From the NCBI GenBank assembly GCA_900316675.1, contig ONDR01000011.1, positions 1-64,000 of the forward strand: a DNA stretch of 64,000 nt, written 5' to 3'. Positions 1 through 7,722 of this stretch are shown here, piece by piece. The notes below the pieces were generated by a model, which saw nothing but the letters and a program-made list of their open reading frames with translations, had not been told where the DNA came from and did not search any database. A program made the position numbers and the translations under genes. Numbering within the stretch: the stretch's first letter is position 1; the number at the start of each line of letters is the position of its first letter. This DNA comes from an uncultured Bacteroidales bacterium. GTDB lineage: Bacteria; Bacteroidota; Bacteroidia; Bacteroidales; UBA932.

Positions 1-51
1 AGAAAAAAGTATTAACTTCGCAGCAGATAATCTGTCTTAACACCCAAAAAG

Positions 52-96
52 TGAACGGGTATCACCGGAACACTGAACGGGTATCCACCGGAATAC
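52..96. repeat. Tandem repeat resembling an IS21-type terminus
   Basis: Two adjacent 22-23 bp units, each reading TGAACGGGTAT followed by CACCGGAA, lie at 52-73 and 74-96 and differ by about two bases. Repeated blocks ending in CACCGGAA are typical of the multiple terminal repeats of IS21-family elements. No istA or istB gene is visible, so this is either the tip of an element that continues left of the window or a remnant. The assignment rests on pattern only. Confidence 0.35.
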
Positions 97-306
97 ATAA
101 CTAGGAAGTCTCTTGTTGTGTAAAAGAGCAAAAACTTATCTTTTCGTCTCTTATAAACGTGGACCCACGCGTCTGCCTTGAACGGCCTTTTTCTATTCCT
201 TTTCATGGCTCAAAATTTCTATGGCAAGGTATGCAAAAAATTTCAAACCATCCTCATAATAAACGTTTAACTGTAAAAAATTTTTTCTTAGATTGATAAT
301 CAGCAA

Positions 307-352
307 GTTATGCACTTTACATGTTGCAATTACAACACGCAAAGTGCATAAC
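307..352. repeat. Palindromic element 1 (20-nt arms)
   Basis: The arms at 307-326 and 333-352 flank a 6-nt loop. The outer 12 bp (GTTATGCACTTT with AAAGTGCATAAC) are perfect. The inner part has two mismatches that become G-U pairs only if the minus strand is transcribed. A related element sits at 5613-5660, so the pair brackets the accessory island. It could be a REP/MITE-like element or a terminator for the leftward gene that ends at 462; a T-run is not obvious. The rest of 97-461 shows no supportable gene. Confidence 0.55.
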
Positions 353-461
353 AATTTAATAATTAATGGCAGCGCCGGAGCCGAAACACATTGTCGGATA
401 ATAACAATCAAGAAAAACTGTGCTAAGAATAATCTTTATTTGTGTCTTAATGAAACGATTA

Positions 462-1235
462 TTATTCAGGGATAGCCCTAATAAATGAATTTAAGCTCCG
501 AATATAGTCTGCTGTTTTTTCATTAGTTATATTTGATAGATGCTGCTTATACTTAGCTTCGTTGCTGAAATCAAACAAGTCAAAGTCAATAAAGGGGATA
601 GTATTAACAAGAGCCTGGGACTCCGTCTCGTTTAAATCAAAGTACTTCACTCCTGTTCTTCCGTCAAGATTCTTATAAGTTATCTCATACGTTGTGTAAC
701 TGTCTGTCTCTTTTACCGGATTAATGGCGGCAACCCAACCATTCCCCAGCCGGATTGTTGAGTATTGATTATTGTCAAACAATACAACACCGTCTATTGA
801 CATTGCGCCTTCTTTCCCGGGATTAGGATCTATGGAGACTCCGGCCCCAATAATTGATATTCCGTCGATAAAAACAGATACGCGTGTTGTCCCGATGGGA
901 AAAACAGCACGGACTTTCAAATTTCTGTCCAAACATACAAATATGCGTTTGTCAGAATAGCCATCGGTTTGATAATCGGATGAATAGCATATCTCAGCAA
1001 TCGCATAATGCATTCCGTTGTCCTCGCCAATAATAGTCCTTCTAAAAATAGGCGCCGAACAATCTAAAGTGTCACCGGTAATACCTACAGACACAATGGA
1101 CGCACCTACCGTAAACTTGTCTTTATTTGTAGGTATTCGTCTTAATTCCTGTGCGCCTATTGCCTGTGAAAAATGCAGAAGGACTATTATAATGATAAAG
1201 TATATTCGCATATGAAAAAACTTATTGATGTTCAT
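462..1235 (-). CDS. Secreted protein of unknown function downstream of an Rhs tip
   Basis: This 257-residue protein has a hydrophobic segment near the N-terminus (IIIIVLL, ending near AIGAQE) that looks like a signal peptide with signal peptidase I cleavage, so it is probably exported. No lipobox Cys is present. An alternative start at 1211 would place the signal peptide right at the N-terminus and looks equally good. I do not recognise the family. It is the last gene of a leftward array, 35 bp after the Rhs-tip fragment 1271-1693. By position it could be that module's cognate immunity protein, but at 257 residues it is large for one. Function is inferred from context only. Confidence 0.7.
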   Translation of the reverse strand: MNINKFFHMRIYFIIIIVLLHFSQAIGAQELRRIPTNKDKFTVGASIVSVGITGDTLDCSAPIFRRTIIGEDNGMHYAIAEICYSSDYQTDGYSDKRIFVCLDRNLKVRAVFPIGTTRVSVFIDGISIIGAGVSIDPNPGKEGAMSIDGVVLFDNNQYSTIRLGNGWVAAINPVKETDSYTTYEITYKNLDGRTGVKYFDLNETESQALVNTIPFIDFDLFDFSNEAKYKQHLSNITNEKTADYIRSLNSFIRAIPE

Positions 1236-1270
1236 GTTGTTTTACTAATTCTTGAGCCTAATTGGGTTTA

Positions 1271-1693
1271 CTATATGACCAAGGGTTTTTCAGCAATCAT
1301 CTGTCCAAACGAATTAGAATAACGGTCTCTTAATGATTGTAGCGAACTATCATAATCATCTGATTCTTTGGCTTGTTGATTCTGCTCTTTCGTAATCATA
1401 TAGATGGTGTCATCGTCATCATCGATGTGCCTGTAAAACGATCCAGATTCAATGTCAAAATACCATGATTCCCCTCCCTGATCCACCAGATTCACCGGAT
1501 TTCCGGCGCAATAAGAGTACGGGCTAATGCTGTAGTATTTCTCCGCTAGCGGGTCCAGTGACAGGAACATCCCAGTGTTGGCCTGGAAGCGGGCCTGGGA
1601 GTCGTACAGGTTTATTCCAAACTTTTTCTGTAGCTCCTTTCCTCCGTAAAGATAGTCATTATTGTTATATTCAGTACAATATCGTTTAATAGT
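1271..1693 (-). pseudogene. Orphan Rhs tip A (truncated Rhs core plus short C-terminus)
   Basis: The open frame runs from a stop at 1694-1696 to the stop at 1271. It encodes the end of an Rhs repeat-associated core, with motifs YLYGGKELQKKFGINLYDSQ, GMFLSLDPLAEK, YSYCAGNPVNLVD, and then about 70 residues of a variable, Asp-rich C-terminus. The only ATG (1570) lies inside the core, and all upstream YD-repeats are missing, so it is not an independent full-length protein. It matches Rhs tip B (2177-3142) over 184 bp with four differences. The variable end after NLVD is short and may be only a pre-toxin segment. It could still act as a donor cassette by recombination with an intact rhs gene elsewhere. 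Confidence 0.8.
1480..1663. repeat. 184-bp Rhs core repeat, copy A
   Basis: By eye this is identical to 2797-2980 except for four bases. It encodes the Rhs core from NDYLYGG to GNPVNLVD. Identity stops at the core/variable boundary on one side and just upstream of NNDYLYGG on the other. Confidence 0.9.
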
Positions 1694-1701
1694 TCACTAA
1701 T

Positions 1702-1730
1702 AAAAACAGCCCGGGGCAAAAGCTCTGGGC
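1702..1730 (-). terminator. Possible terminator after the lipoprotein gene
   Basis: The arms GCCCGGGGC (1709-1717) and GCTCTGGGC (1722-1730) form a hairpin. In the leftward transcript it is followed by TGTTTTTATT. On that strand two of nine pairs are A-C mismatches, so the stem is imperfect. Confidence 0.35.
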
Positions 1731-1740
1731 AGACATATTA

Positions 1741-2193
1741 TTAGTCATCTTCGAGGTCATATGGATCAAGATAATAGTCAATGGCATCACCTTTCTCCAC
1801 GTGTAGATTCTTGTTTTTATAAGATTTATTACCTCGAAAGCCCACTAAAATTTCAGAATGGTTATCCCATGTTTCTTCATGAACAATCTCATGGTTATAT
1901 ACTACAATTATTCGATTCTTATGATATAAGACATCTGTTCCATTGTAATCCATTCCAATAATATCACCTATGCTTTCAACCAAACTGAATCCTGGTTTTC
2001 TTTTTGCAAAACTAAACTCTCCAAAAACATAAAAACTATCTATGGGGGTCTCAAGAACTTCCTCTAGATTAATAGATGTGGTATCCTTGAAATCAAGATT
2101 ATCTAAATATGAGTATATTTTCCCTTTTTTACATGAAGAAAGGCTAAATACAAATAAAAGAATAAGAATAATAACTCTAATTTTCTTTGCCAT
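1741..2193 (-). CDS. Small lipoprotein, candidate immunity protein for Rhs tip B
   Basis: This 150-residue protein begins with a classical lipoprotein signal: a KK start, a hydrophobic stretch (VIILILLFVFSLSSC) and a lipobox Cys near residue 21. Its start overlaps the end of the Rhs-tip toxin gene by 17 bp, an arrangement common for toxin-immunity pairs that need coupled expression. The mature part is acidic at its C-terminus (YLDPYDLEDD). I do not recognise a family. A membrane-anchored immunity protein would suit a toxin that acts in the periplasm or on the envelope. The immunity role is inference from position and size. Confidence 0.7.
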   Translation of the reverse strand: MAKKIRVIILILLFVFSLSSCKKGKIYSYLDNLDFKDTTSINLEEVLETPIDSFYVFGEFSFAKRKPGFSLVESIGDIIGMDYNGTDVLYHKNRIIVVYNHEIVHEETWDNHSEILVGFRGNKSYKNKNLHVEKGDAIDYYLDPYDLEDD

Positions 2194-3046
2194 ACTTATT
2201 TAGTTTTTGTAATTCCATCAATGCCTTTTCCCATTGCTCATCAGTGAGCTTTTTTTGAACGACTTTATATCCGTCCTTTGTGGTTTCAACTTCCCATAAA
2301 CCGTTATTCTTGGAATACTCCAAAACCATGTAAACAAGATCTTTGGTTGAAATATAATCATTCTCTCCTATTTCTTGACCGATTGAATTGTTTTTCAAAT
2401 CCGCGACGGTATCAGCATCATCTCTTTTCGTATAGATTTGTCCTACTGATAAATTATAATCCGTTCTGTTTTCATGTGCAATTCCAATCTGCTGGGCCTG
2501 GTCTTTTCCAAACTCATTAGTAATAAGACCTTGCCAAATTGTATGTCTTAATGCGTTTCTAGTATCACCGCTTTCATCATTTTTGCACCCCATAGCTCTT
2601 GTAAGATTAATTGCAAAATCTGCAGCCGTGGTCGAGATAAATAGGGAACCTTCTTTATACCACCCTACTCTAGCTACAATTGATGGATGAAAAATTGAAT
2701 AAGTAATTGTCTTGATTATAGCACTTCGTTCGGCATAGTGATGACATAAATATGGTTGAATTGGTAATAACCAACCACCAGGGAATTTTCCATCCGGATC
2801 CACCAGATTCACCGGATTTCCGGCGCAATAAGAGTACGGGCTTATGCCGTAGAATTTCTCCGCTAGCGGGTCCAGTGACAGGAACATCCCAGTGTTGGCC
2901 TGGAAGCGGGCCTGGGAGTCGTACAGGTTTATTCCAAACTTCTTCTGTAGCTCCTTTCCTCCGTAAAGATAGTCATTATTTGTTAGATAAGGGTCATTGT
3001 TGTTAAAAAGTTCACCATACGGAAGGAATTCGTTGTGTTTTATCAC
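2177..3046 (-). CDS. Orphan Rhs tip B with C-terminal toxin-like domain (DUF6973-like)
   Basis: The first visible start is GTG at 3046, but the same frame is open up to 3142, immediately after the stop of the next upstream gene. It encodes the Rhs core motif DHLGSVR before the GTG. The core continues through LYGGKELQKKFG, LDPLAEKFYG and YCAGNPVNLVDPDG; about 190 residues of a distinct domain follow. That domain has the signature NALRHTIW ... AHE, which resembles the DUF6973 family found at the ends of secreted and polymorphic toxins. No YD-repeat shell or secretion domain is present, so this is a displaced C-terminal module, expressed weakly if at all or used as a recombination cassette. The family call rests on motif recall. 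Confidence 0.72.
   Translation of the reverse strand: MIKHNEFLPYGELFNNNDPYLTNNDYLYGGKELQKKFGINLYDSQARFQANTGMFLSLDPLAEKFYGISPYSYCAGNPVNLVDPDGKFPGGWLLPIQPYLCHHYAERSAIIKTITYSIFHPSIVARVGWYKEGSLFISTTAADFAINLTRAMGCKNDESGDTRNALRHTIWQGLITNEFGKDQAQQIGIAHENRTDYNLSVGQIYTKRDDADTVADLKNNSIGQEIGENDYISTKDLVYMVLEYSKNNGLWEVETTKDGYKVVQKKLTDEQWEKALMELQKLNKYGKEN
2797..2980. repeat. 184-bp Rhs core repeat, copy B
   Basis: Nearly identical partner of 1480-1663 (four substitutions seen). Both copies are in the same orientation about 1.3 kb apart. Recombination between them would delete toxin B and its partner lipoprotein and join tip A's variable end to tip B's core. Confidence 0.9.
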
Positions 3047-3142
3047 GGTTCCATCCGCCCCAACAACTACCCTAACGCTGCCAAGGTGATCTGTGATATA
3101 AGCAACAGAAGTGTAGCCTGGCTCATATAGAAATAATAGATG

Positions 3143-3637
3143 TTAATCTTCACGGCTTTCGCGATAGAAAGAGGGCTCCTTACGGATGTAGGTATATGAT
3201 CCGTGAGGCATATCTGTCCGCTCTTTGAACACCGCGCTGCCGTCCGGATTTGCTTCAGAGGTTTTTGAATAATAGCCGATATCCATTGTCATACTATCTT
3301 CTTTGTCAATCTGCGCACGCTCATATTTAGCCCATGTAACTAAATTATAAGTAAAATAGTATGGCTCCTCAAAGACTACCACTCCGTCTACCAAATGATA
3401 TCTGAGGGCTGCCGGGTCGCCATTCTTATATACATATTCAGGCATCCCGTCGGAATTCTTTAAATCCCAATCAACAAAGACCCCCTGCCTAGTAGCTGTC
3501 TTGGTTGATGGATTAAAAAAGAAAACTTCTTTTTTATCCAAACAGAACCAGCAATAACTTGTCCAATCTGTTTCTTTCTCATTCTTAGTGCAAGAAACCA
3601 TTATGAACATTAAAAGTAAGCAAGGTAATGTTTTCAT
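3143..3637 (-). CDS. Small lipoprotein, candidate orphan immunity protein
   Basis: This 164-residue protein starts with a clear lipoprotein signal (MKTLPCLLLMFIMVSC, lipobox Cys near residue 16). The mature protein is rich in aromatic residues (DWTSYCWFC, PYYFTYNLV). It is not a family I recognise. It is the first gene of the leftward array. Its TAA stop is directly followed, in the same frame, by the truncated Rhs core of tip B. This looks like a module whose own toxin tip has been lost or replaced by recombination. An unrelated lipoprotein is equally possible from sequence alone. Confidence 0.65.
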   Translation of the reverse strand: MKTLPCLLLMFIMVSCTKNEKETDWTSYCWFCLDKKEVFFFNPSTKTATRQGVFVDWDLKNSDGMPEYVYKNGDPAALRYHLVDGVVVFEEPYYFTYNLVTWAKYERAQIDKEDSMTMDIGYYSKTSEANPDGSAVFKERTDMPHGSYTYIRKEPSFYRESRED

Positions 3638-3749
3638 TATTTTGTTTTTTACTTGATTATTATTGATATCTTTGTGGCGATTTGTGCCATAACACTTTAC
3701 AAATATAATTATTAATAATGGACAACTAACAAGATTTCGTCGATTATCA

Positions 3750-3883
3750 TTTTACACTTCGGCGTAATTCATTGTTTCCTAACTGTCTGATTATTAGCTA
3801 TTTAGCCACAATGTAATTTGTTTGTAAAACAGGCCGGTTTTACACTTTTTGTAAGCGGTTGATTTTCAACATTTTACACTTCG
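3750..3883. promoter_or_regulatory. Divergent spacer with three TTTTACACTT motifs
   Basis: The 286-bp gap 3638-3923 separates the leftward Rhs array from the rightward TPR regulator. It contains TTTTACACTT at 3750-3759, 3838-3847 and 3872-3881, and the first and third extend to TTTTACACTTCG. All are in direct orientation. They could be an operator for the adjacent HTH regulator. TAATTTTG at 3907-3914 matches the TAnnTTTG promoter box, which would give an almost leaderless transcript for the gene starting at 3924. Confidence 0.35.
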
Positions 3884-3923
3884 CGGGGGGGGCGATTTGT
3901 AAAGATTAATTTTGACAATTAAG

Positions 3924-5570
3924 ATGAAAAACGGTTTTTTGATCACTCTCTTTGGGGCTTTGGTATTATCTTGTACCACCAGACAGGTTTGGGACACCAT
4001 TCAAACAGCGGATGAAATACACAGGGAGTACCCGGACAGCGCTCTGGCCCTTTTGGATGCCATATCTCCGGATCAGCTAAAATCTGATAAAGCACGAGCC
4101 GACTATTCTTTGACAAAGGGCATTGTTTTAAACAAGCTGAGAATGCTGAAAGACAGCGACAGTGTTTTGACTCCTGCTATAGATTATTTCAAGCTCCATG
4201 GAACGGATGAGCAGCGTATGAAACTACTATATTGTCTCGCCAGTTCTAAACACCATACAGAAAAACCGGAAGAATATGTTGTCCTTCTTACAAGAACTAA
4301 GTATTATGCTCAAGAACTGAACAATAATAAATATATTGCGATGAGTTCTCATCTTTTGGGCCATTATTTCATGAAAGAAGAACTCTATAACGAGGCGAAA
4401 AAACAGTATACTGATGCTTTGTGTTATTATGAAAAAGACCATAACCACAGATATGATGTATCCTTGAACATCCTCCTTGCCTCCATAGCCATTAAACAAC
4501 ATAAATTCGAGGTTGCACAGCAGCAATTGGAAAAAGCAACATTAGCTTCAGACGAATCAACAAGCATAGGAATGCTTGCTCAAATCAATATTTACTATGC
4601 TTTTTTATTTGCGAATAGAACACCTGCAGATTTTAAAAAATGCCTCGATTATATGATTAAGGCACAGTCATACGGTAATTTTTTCACATCGCAGGACTAC
4701 GCTTTTTATGCTCACATTTATGATAAACTTGGCCAAAAAGACAGTGCTGCATATTACTTAGAAAAAGCACATATAAAAGCCCGGACACTAAGAGATTCTA
4801 TTTCAATACTAAGTTTCTTTGACAATACTTATGCCGACGAAGGAAGATTTGAAAAGGCTTATCCTTACCTTAAGACAATCTATGATTATAAGGACTCGCT
4901 AAATAGAACCCTTAAAGAACAGTCATTAGCTCTTGTCCATCGGGATTATTTCCAACATCTTTCAGAAGAAAAAGAAAACGACATTAGACAAAAGGAGCTT
5001 CAAAAAAGGACCTACATGATTATCTCCTTTATACTAATACTTCTGTTTGTTTTTGCCGTAGTATATCGTAAAAAGGAATCTGAAAGGAATTTACAAAGAT
5101 TAACGACACTGGCAGAAGATTTAAAAAAGAGAATTGATAGCACAACCGAAGAAAACGAACAACTAAAAGAAAAACTTAGAGATTCGTATCAGGGCCAGTT
5201 CCGCCGTCTTGGAGAATTAGTAGAAACTGTTCACCTAGCAAAGAGCGACAGCGAGAAAGGCTCACTTGGTAGAAAGGTGCATGAAATTACCCGCGAGATT
5301 TCTAGTCCAAGCGCTCAAAAAGAGTTAGAGGCTAAGCTTAATTCAGAAATCGATAACATCATGAAGCACCTACGACAGGATTTCCCCCGTCTTAAAGAAA
5401 AGGACTTCCTGTTCTTTGCCTATATGATTATCGGTTTCGACGTCACACAGATTTCGATAGTTCTAAATATGAGTATCGGTTCCGTCTATACAAAGCGATT
5501 CCGGTTGAGAGAAAAGATATCCGGAGCCGACTCTCCGCATAAGGAACAATACTGTCGATGGCTGTTGTAA
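3924..5570 (+). CDS. Membrane-tethered TPR sensor with cytoplasmic HTH domain
   Basis: With ATG at 3924 the product is 548 residues. It has a lipoprotein-type signal (ITLFGALVLSC) and a long helical TPR region with the Bacteroidota motif PDSALALLD. One transmembrane helix follows near residues 365-385 (MIISFILILLFVFAVVY), then a coiled coil. The C-terminal LuxR-like helix-turn-helix reads DFPRLKEKDFLFFAYM ... ISIVLNMSIGSVYTKRFRLR. The topology implies a periplasmic sensor directly wired to a DNA-binding domain. A shorter paralogue is at 42531-43238. A start at TTG 3912 is possible but puts extra residues before the signal peptide. Its target is unknown; the neighbouring Rhs array and the repeated motif upstream are candidates. 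Confidence 0.8.
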   Translation: MKNGFLITLFGALVLSCTTRQVWDTIQTADEIHREYPDSALALLDAISPDQLKSDKARADYSLTKGIVLNKLRMLKDSDSVLTPAIDYFKLHGTDEQRMKLLYCLASSKHHTEKPEEYVVLLTRTKYYAQELNNNKYIAMSSHLLGHYFMKEELYNEAKKQYTDALCYYEKDHNHRYDVSLNILLASIAIKQHKFEVAQQQLEKATLASDESTSIGMLAQINIYYAFLFANRTPADFKKCLDYMIKAQSYGNFFTSQDYAFYAHIYDKLGQKDSAAYYLEKAHIKARTLRDSISILSFFDNTYADEGRFEKAYPYLKTIYDYKDSLNRTLKEQSLALVHRDYFQHLSEEKENDIRQKELQKRTYMIISFILILLFVFAVVYRKKESERNLQRLTTLAEDLKKRIDSTTEENEQLKEKLRDSYQGQFRRLGELVETVHLAKSDSEKGSLGRKVHEITREISSPSAQKELEAKLNSEIDNIMKHLRQDFPRLKEKDFLFFAYMIIGFDVTQISIVLNMSIGSVYTKRFRLREKISGADSPHKEQYCRWLL

Positions 5571-5612
5571 TGCCATTTGACCCGCCAGAAGCCGCTGCTG
5601 ATTATCAGGCAC

Positions 5613-5660
5613 TTACGCAATGTGCTTGTTGTCAATTTGCAACAAGCAAAGCATGTAACT
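5613..5660. repeat. Palindromic element 2
   Basis: TGCTTGTTG (5623-5631) pairs with CAACAAGCA (5640-5648) around an 8-nt loop; the outer arms are only partly complementary. The right half (CAACAAGCAAAG ... TAAC) aligns with the right half of the element at 307-352 in the same orientation. It may belong to a dispersed REP-like family. Confidence 0.5.
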
Positions 5661-5758
5661 AATTGATACTCAATTGCCGTTTCTGGAAGACGAGGCCTAA
5701 TCCGGAGGACGGCGCCACGCTTCCGGAGGACGAAGTCCGACCCAGGGGGAGGGCGACA

Positions 5759-5858
5759 GCCCGGCCGGGGGATACGGCCCCCGGTAAATGGATAGAAACT
5801 CCAGCCGGCAATCGGCTGGAGGGCTTTGCCCGGCCGGGGGATACGGCCCCCGGTAAAT
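5759..5858. repeat. Perfect 31-bp direct repeat with internal hairpins
   Basis: A 31-bp unit beginning GCCCGGCCGGGGG and ending CCCCCGGTAAAT occurs exactly twice, at 5759-5789 and 5828-5858, with a period of 69 bp. Each unit contains the self-complementary arms CCGGGGG and CCCCCGG. Between them CTCCAGCCG (5799-5807) and CGGCTGGAG (5813-5821) form a further 9-bp hairpin. TCCGGAGGACG also occurs twice just upstream (5701-5740). The 325-bp gap 5571-5895 shows no convincing gene. Confidence 0.85.
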
Positions 5859-5882
5859 TGACAAATAGGCTGTCGCCAGCCT

Positions 5883-5916
5883 AAGGCACCTGTGGCTAAA
5901 CCGCCACAGGTGCCTT
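5883..5916. terminator. 14-bp perfect hairpin overlapping the thyA 3' end
   Basis: AAGGCACCTGTGGC (5883-5896) and its exact reverse complement (5903-5916) are separated by 6 nt. The right arm encodes the last codons of thyA. In the rightward direction it is followed by TTTATT; in the leftward direction there is no clear T-run, so its use as the thyA terminator is uncertain. Confidence 0.5.
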
Positions 5917-6690
5917 TATTGCGGGCCAGGGGTCGTAGCCTTCGAGGGTAAAGTCTTCGTATTTGAAGTCGAAGATTGACTTTACGTCCGGATTAAGGCG
6001 CATAACGGGCAGGGCGCGGGGTGTGCGGGAGAGCTGCTCGCGAACCTGATCCATGTGGTTCAAGTACAGGTGGGTATCACCGGTAGTATGCACGAAGTCG
6101 CCCGGCTGCAAGCCGCAAACCTGGGCAATCATCATGGTCAGAAGCGCATAGGACGCAATATTGAACGGAACACCCAGGAAGGTGTCTGCGCTGCGCTGGT
6201 AAAGCTGGCAACTGAGCTTGCCGTCGGCCACATAGAACTGGAAGAGGCAGTGGCAGGGAGGCAGCGCCATCTGATCAACCTCTGAAGGATTCCAGGCGGT
6301 AACCAGCATACGGCGTGAATCCGGATTCTTATTGATTGTCTCAATAACCTGCGAAAGCTGGTCCACAGCCTTGCCGGAAGCAGAATTCCAACTTCGCCAC
6401 TGGTGGCCGTAAACCGGACCGAGCTCACCGTCAGGGCCGGCCCACTCGTCCCAAATGGTAACGCCATGATCCTGGAGATACTTAACGTTGGTATCCCCGG
6501 CAATGAACCACAAAAGCTCGTAAATAATTGACTTCAGGTGCACCTTCTTGGTGGTAAGAAGAGGGAAGCCCTCCGCCAGGTTAAAGCGCATCTGATGGCC
6601 GAAAATACTTTTGGTACCGACGCCGGTGCGGTCATGCTTGATGGCACCTTTATCCATTATCTCCTGCAGCAGGTCCAGATATTGTTTCAT
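5896..6690 (-). CDS. thyA: Thymidylate synthase
   Basis: Cytoplasmic enzyme that methylates dUMP to dTMP using methylene-tetrahydrofolate. The 264-residue length is exactly usual for ThyA. The phosphate-binding loop RTGVGT is at 21-26, the catalytic Cys at 146 in PPCHC, the paired arginines DSRRM at 125-128, and the substrate loop [13 protein letters not shown] at 166-178. It lies 3 bp downstream of galM in the same direction, so the two may be cotranscribed. The last codons lie in a strong palindrome. Folate-pathway partner folK is in the window but far away. Confidence 0.97.
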   Translation of the reverse strand: MKQYLDLLQEIMDKGAIKHDRTGVGTKSIFGHQMRFNLAEGFPLLTTKKVHLKSIIYELLWFIAGDTNVKYLQDHGVTIWDEWAGPDGELGPVYGHQWRSWNSASGKAVDQLSQVIETINKNPDSRRMLVTAWNPSEVDQMALPPCHCLFQFYVADGKLSCQLYQRSADTFLGVPFNIASYALLTMMIAQVCGLQPGDFVHTTGDTHLYLNHMDQVREQLSRTPRALPVMRLNPDVKSIFDFKYEDFTLEGYDPWPAIKAPVAV

Positions 6691-6693
6691 AGC

Positions 6694-7710
6694 TTACTTT
6701 CTTACAGAGAATTCAAATACAATAGCCTCGTTGAAAACCTCGCCGGGACGAAGCACGGTAGAAGGATAGTCCGGCTGATTGGGACTGTCCGGGAAATGCT
6801 GGCACTCAATTGCAACAGCATCATAGTCATGATAGGTGATGCCATCCTTGCCGGCAGGGCAGCCATCAAGCCAGTTGCCGGTGTAAATCTGCACGCCGGG
6901 CTGGGTGGTGAAAACAGTCAGCTCGCGGCCCGTAGAAGGGCAGAAAAGCTGTGCGGCACGCTCCAGTTGGCCGGGGTTGTAGTCGTCCAGAACAAAGCAG
7001 TTATCGTAGCCCTTGCCGTAATTCAGGGCAGGGAAGTCTGCCTTGATGTCCCGGCCGATGGGTTTGGGATTCACAAAATCCATTGGGGTGCCGGCCACAG
7101 GCTCGGAGTCGCCAAGCGGAATAAGGGTATCGTCCGTAGGCAGGTATTCCGATGCTGCCAGGCAGAGTTCGTGCCCAAGCACGTTCTCTTTGAAACCGGA
7201 CAGGTTGAAGTAGGCATGATTGGTAAGGTTCAGCACCGTAGGGGCGTCTGTAACGGCCGTAAAGGTGAGTTTAAGGGCATGATCGTCACCCCACTCGTAG
7301 CGGGCGGTTACCTTAAGATTGCCGGGATAGCCGGCCTCTCCGTCCTCTGAAAAATACATGAACTCAACGGCATTGTCGCCAAGCTGACGGCTCTCCCAAA
7401 CCTTGTTCTGGAAGCCGTCGGGGCCGCCATGAAGGTGGTTGGGACCATTGTTGATGGGAAGGGTATAGGTCTTTCCGTCAAGGGTGAAGTGGCCTTTGGC
7501 GATACGGTTGCCATAGCGGCCGGGGCATTTGCCGGCACAAGGGCCGTCGCCAAAATATGACTCGGCATCAGGATAGCCCAGAACAACATCGGCAAGTACG
7601 CCGTCACGGTCCGGAACTACAATGGAAACGATGCCGGCGCCAAGGGAAGAAAGCTCTACGTAAGCGCCGTCGGATGCGGTAAGCTTATACTTTTTAATCT
7701 CTGGTTTCAT
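6694..7710 (-). CDS. galM: Aldose 1-epimerase (mutarotase)
   Basis: Interconverts alpha and beta anomers of galactose and glucose, the first step of the Leloir pathway. The 338-residue protein shows the family motifs GRYGNRIA near 64-71, NHLHGG at 91-96, and TNHAYFNLSG with the catalytic His at about 165. The C-terminal IECQHFPDSPNQP carries the catalytic Glu. No signal peptide is seen, so it is cytoplasmic. galK lies at 14194-15351 on the same strand but is not adjacent. It sits 12 bp downstream of the thioredoxin-fold lipoprotein gene. Confidence 0.95.
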   Translation of the reverse strand: MKPEIKKYKLTASDGAYVELSSLGAGIVSIVVPDRDGVLADVVLGYPDAESYFGDGPCAGKCPGRYGNRIAKGHFTLDGKTYTLPINNGPNHLHGGPDGFQNKVWESRQLGDNAVEFMYFSEDGEAGYPGNLKVTARYEWGDDHALKLTFTAVTDAPTVLNLTNHAYFNLSGFKENVLGHELCLAASEYLPTDDTLIPLGDSEPVAGTPMDFVNPKPIGRDIKADFPALNYGKGYDNCFVLDDYNPGQLERAAQLFCPSTGRELTVFTTQPGVQIYTGNWLDGCPAGKDGITYHDYDAVAIECQHFPDSPNQPDYPSTVLRPGEVFNEAIVFEFSVRK

Positions 7711-7722
7711 GATGCGATGTGT

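Noticed and set aside
12-206. 64-codon leftward open frame at the left edge
   Set aside because: It runs through the tandem IS21-like repeat, has no recognisable domain and no supportable start, so it is probably a chance frame.
5663-5884. 73-codon frame with ARPGDTAPGK twice
   Set aside because: The only start is TTG, composition follows the GC-rich hairpins, and the apparent peptide repeat is explained by the 31-bp DNA repeat.
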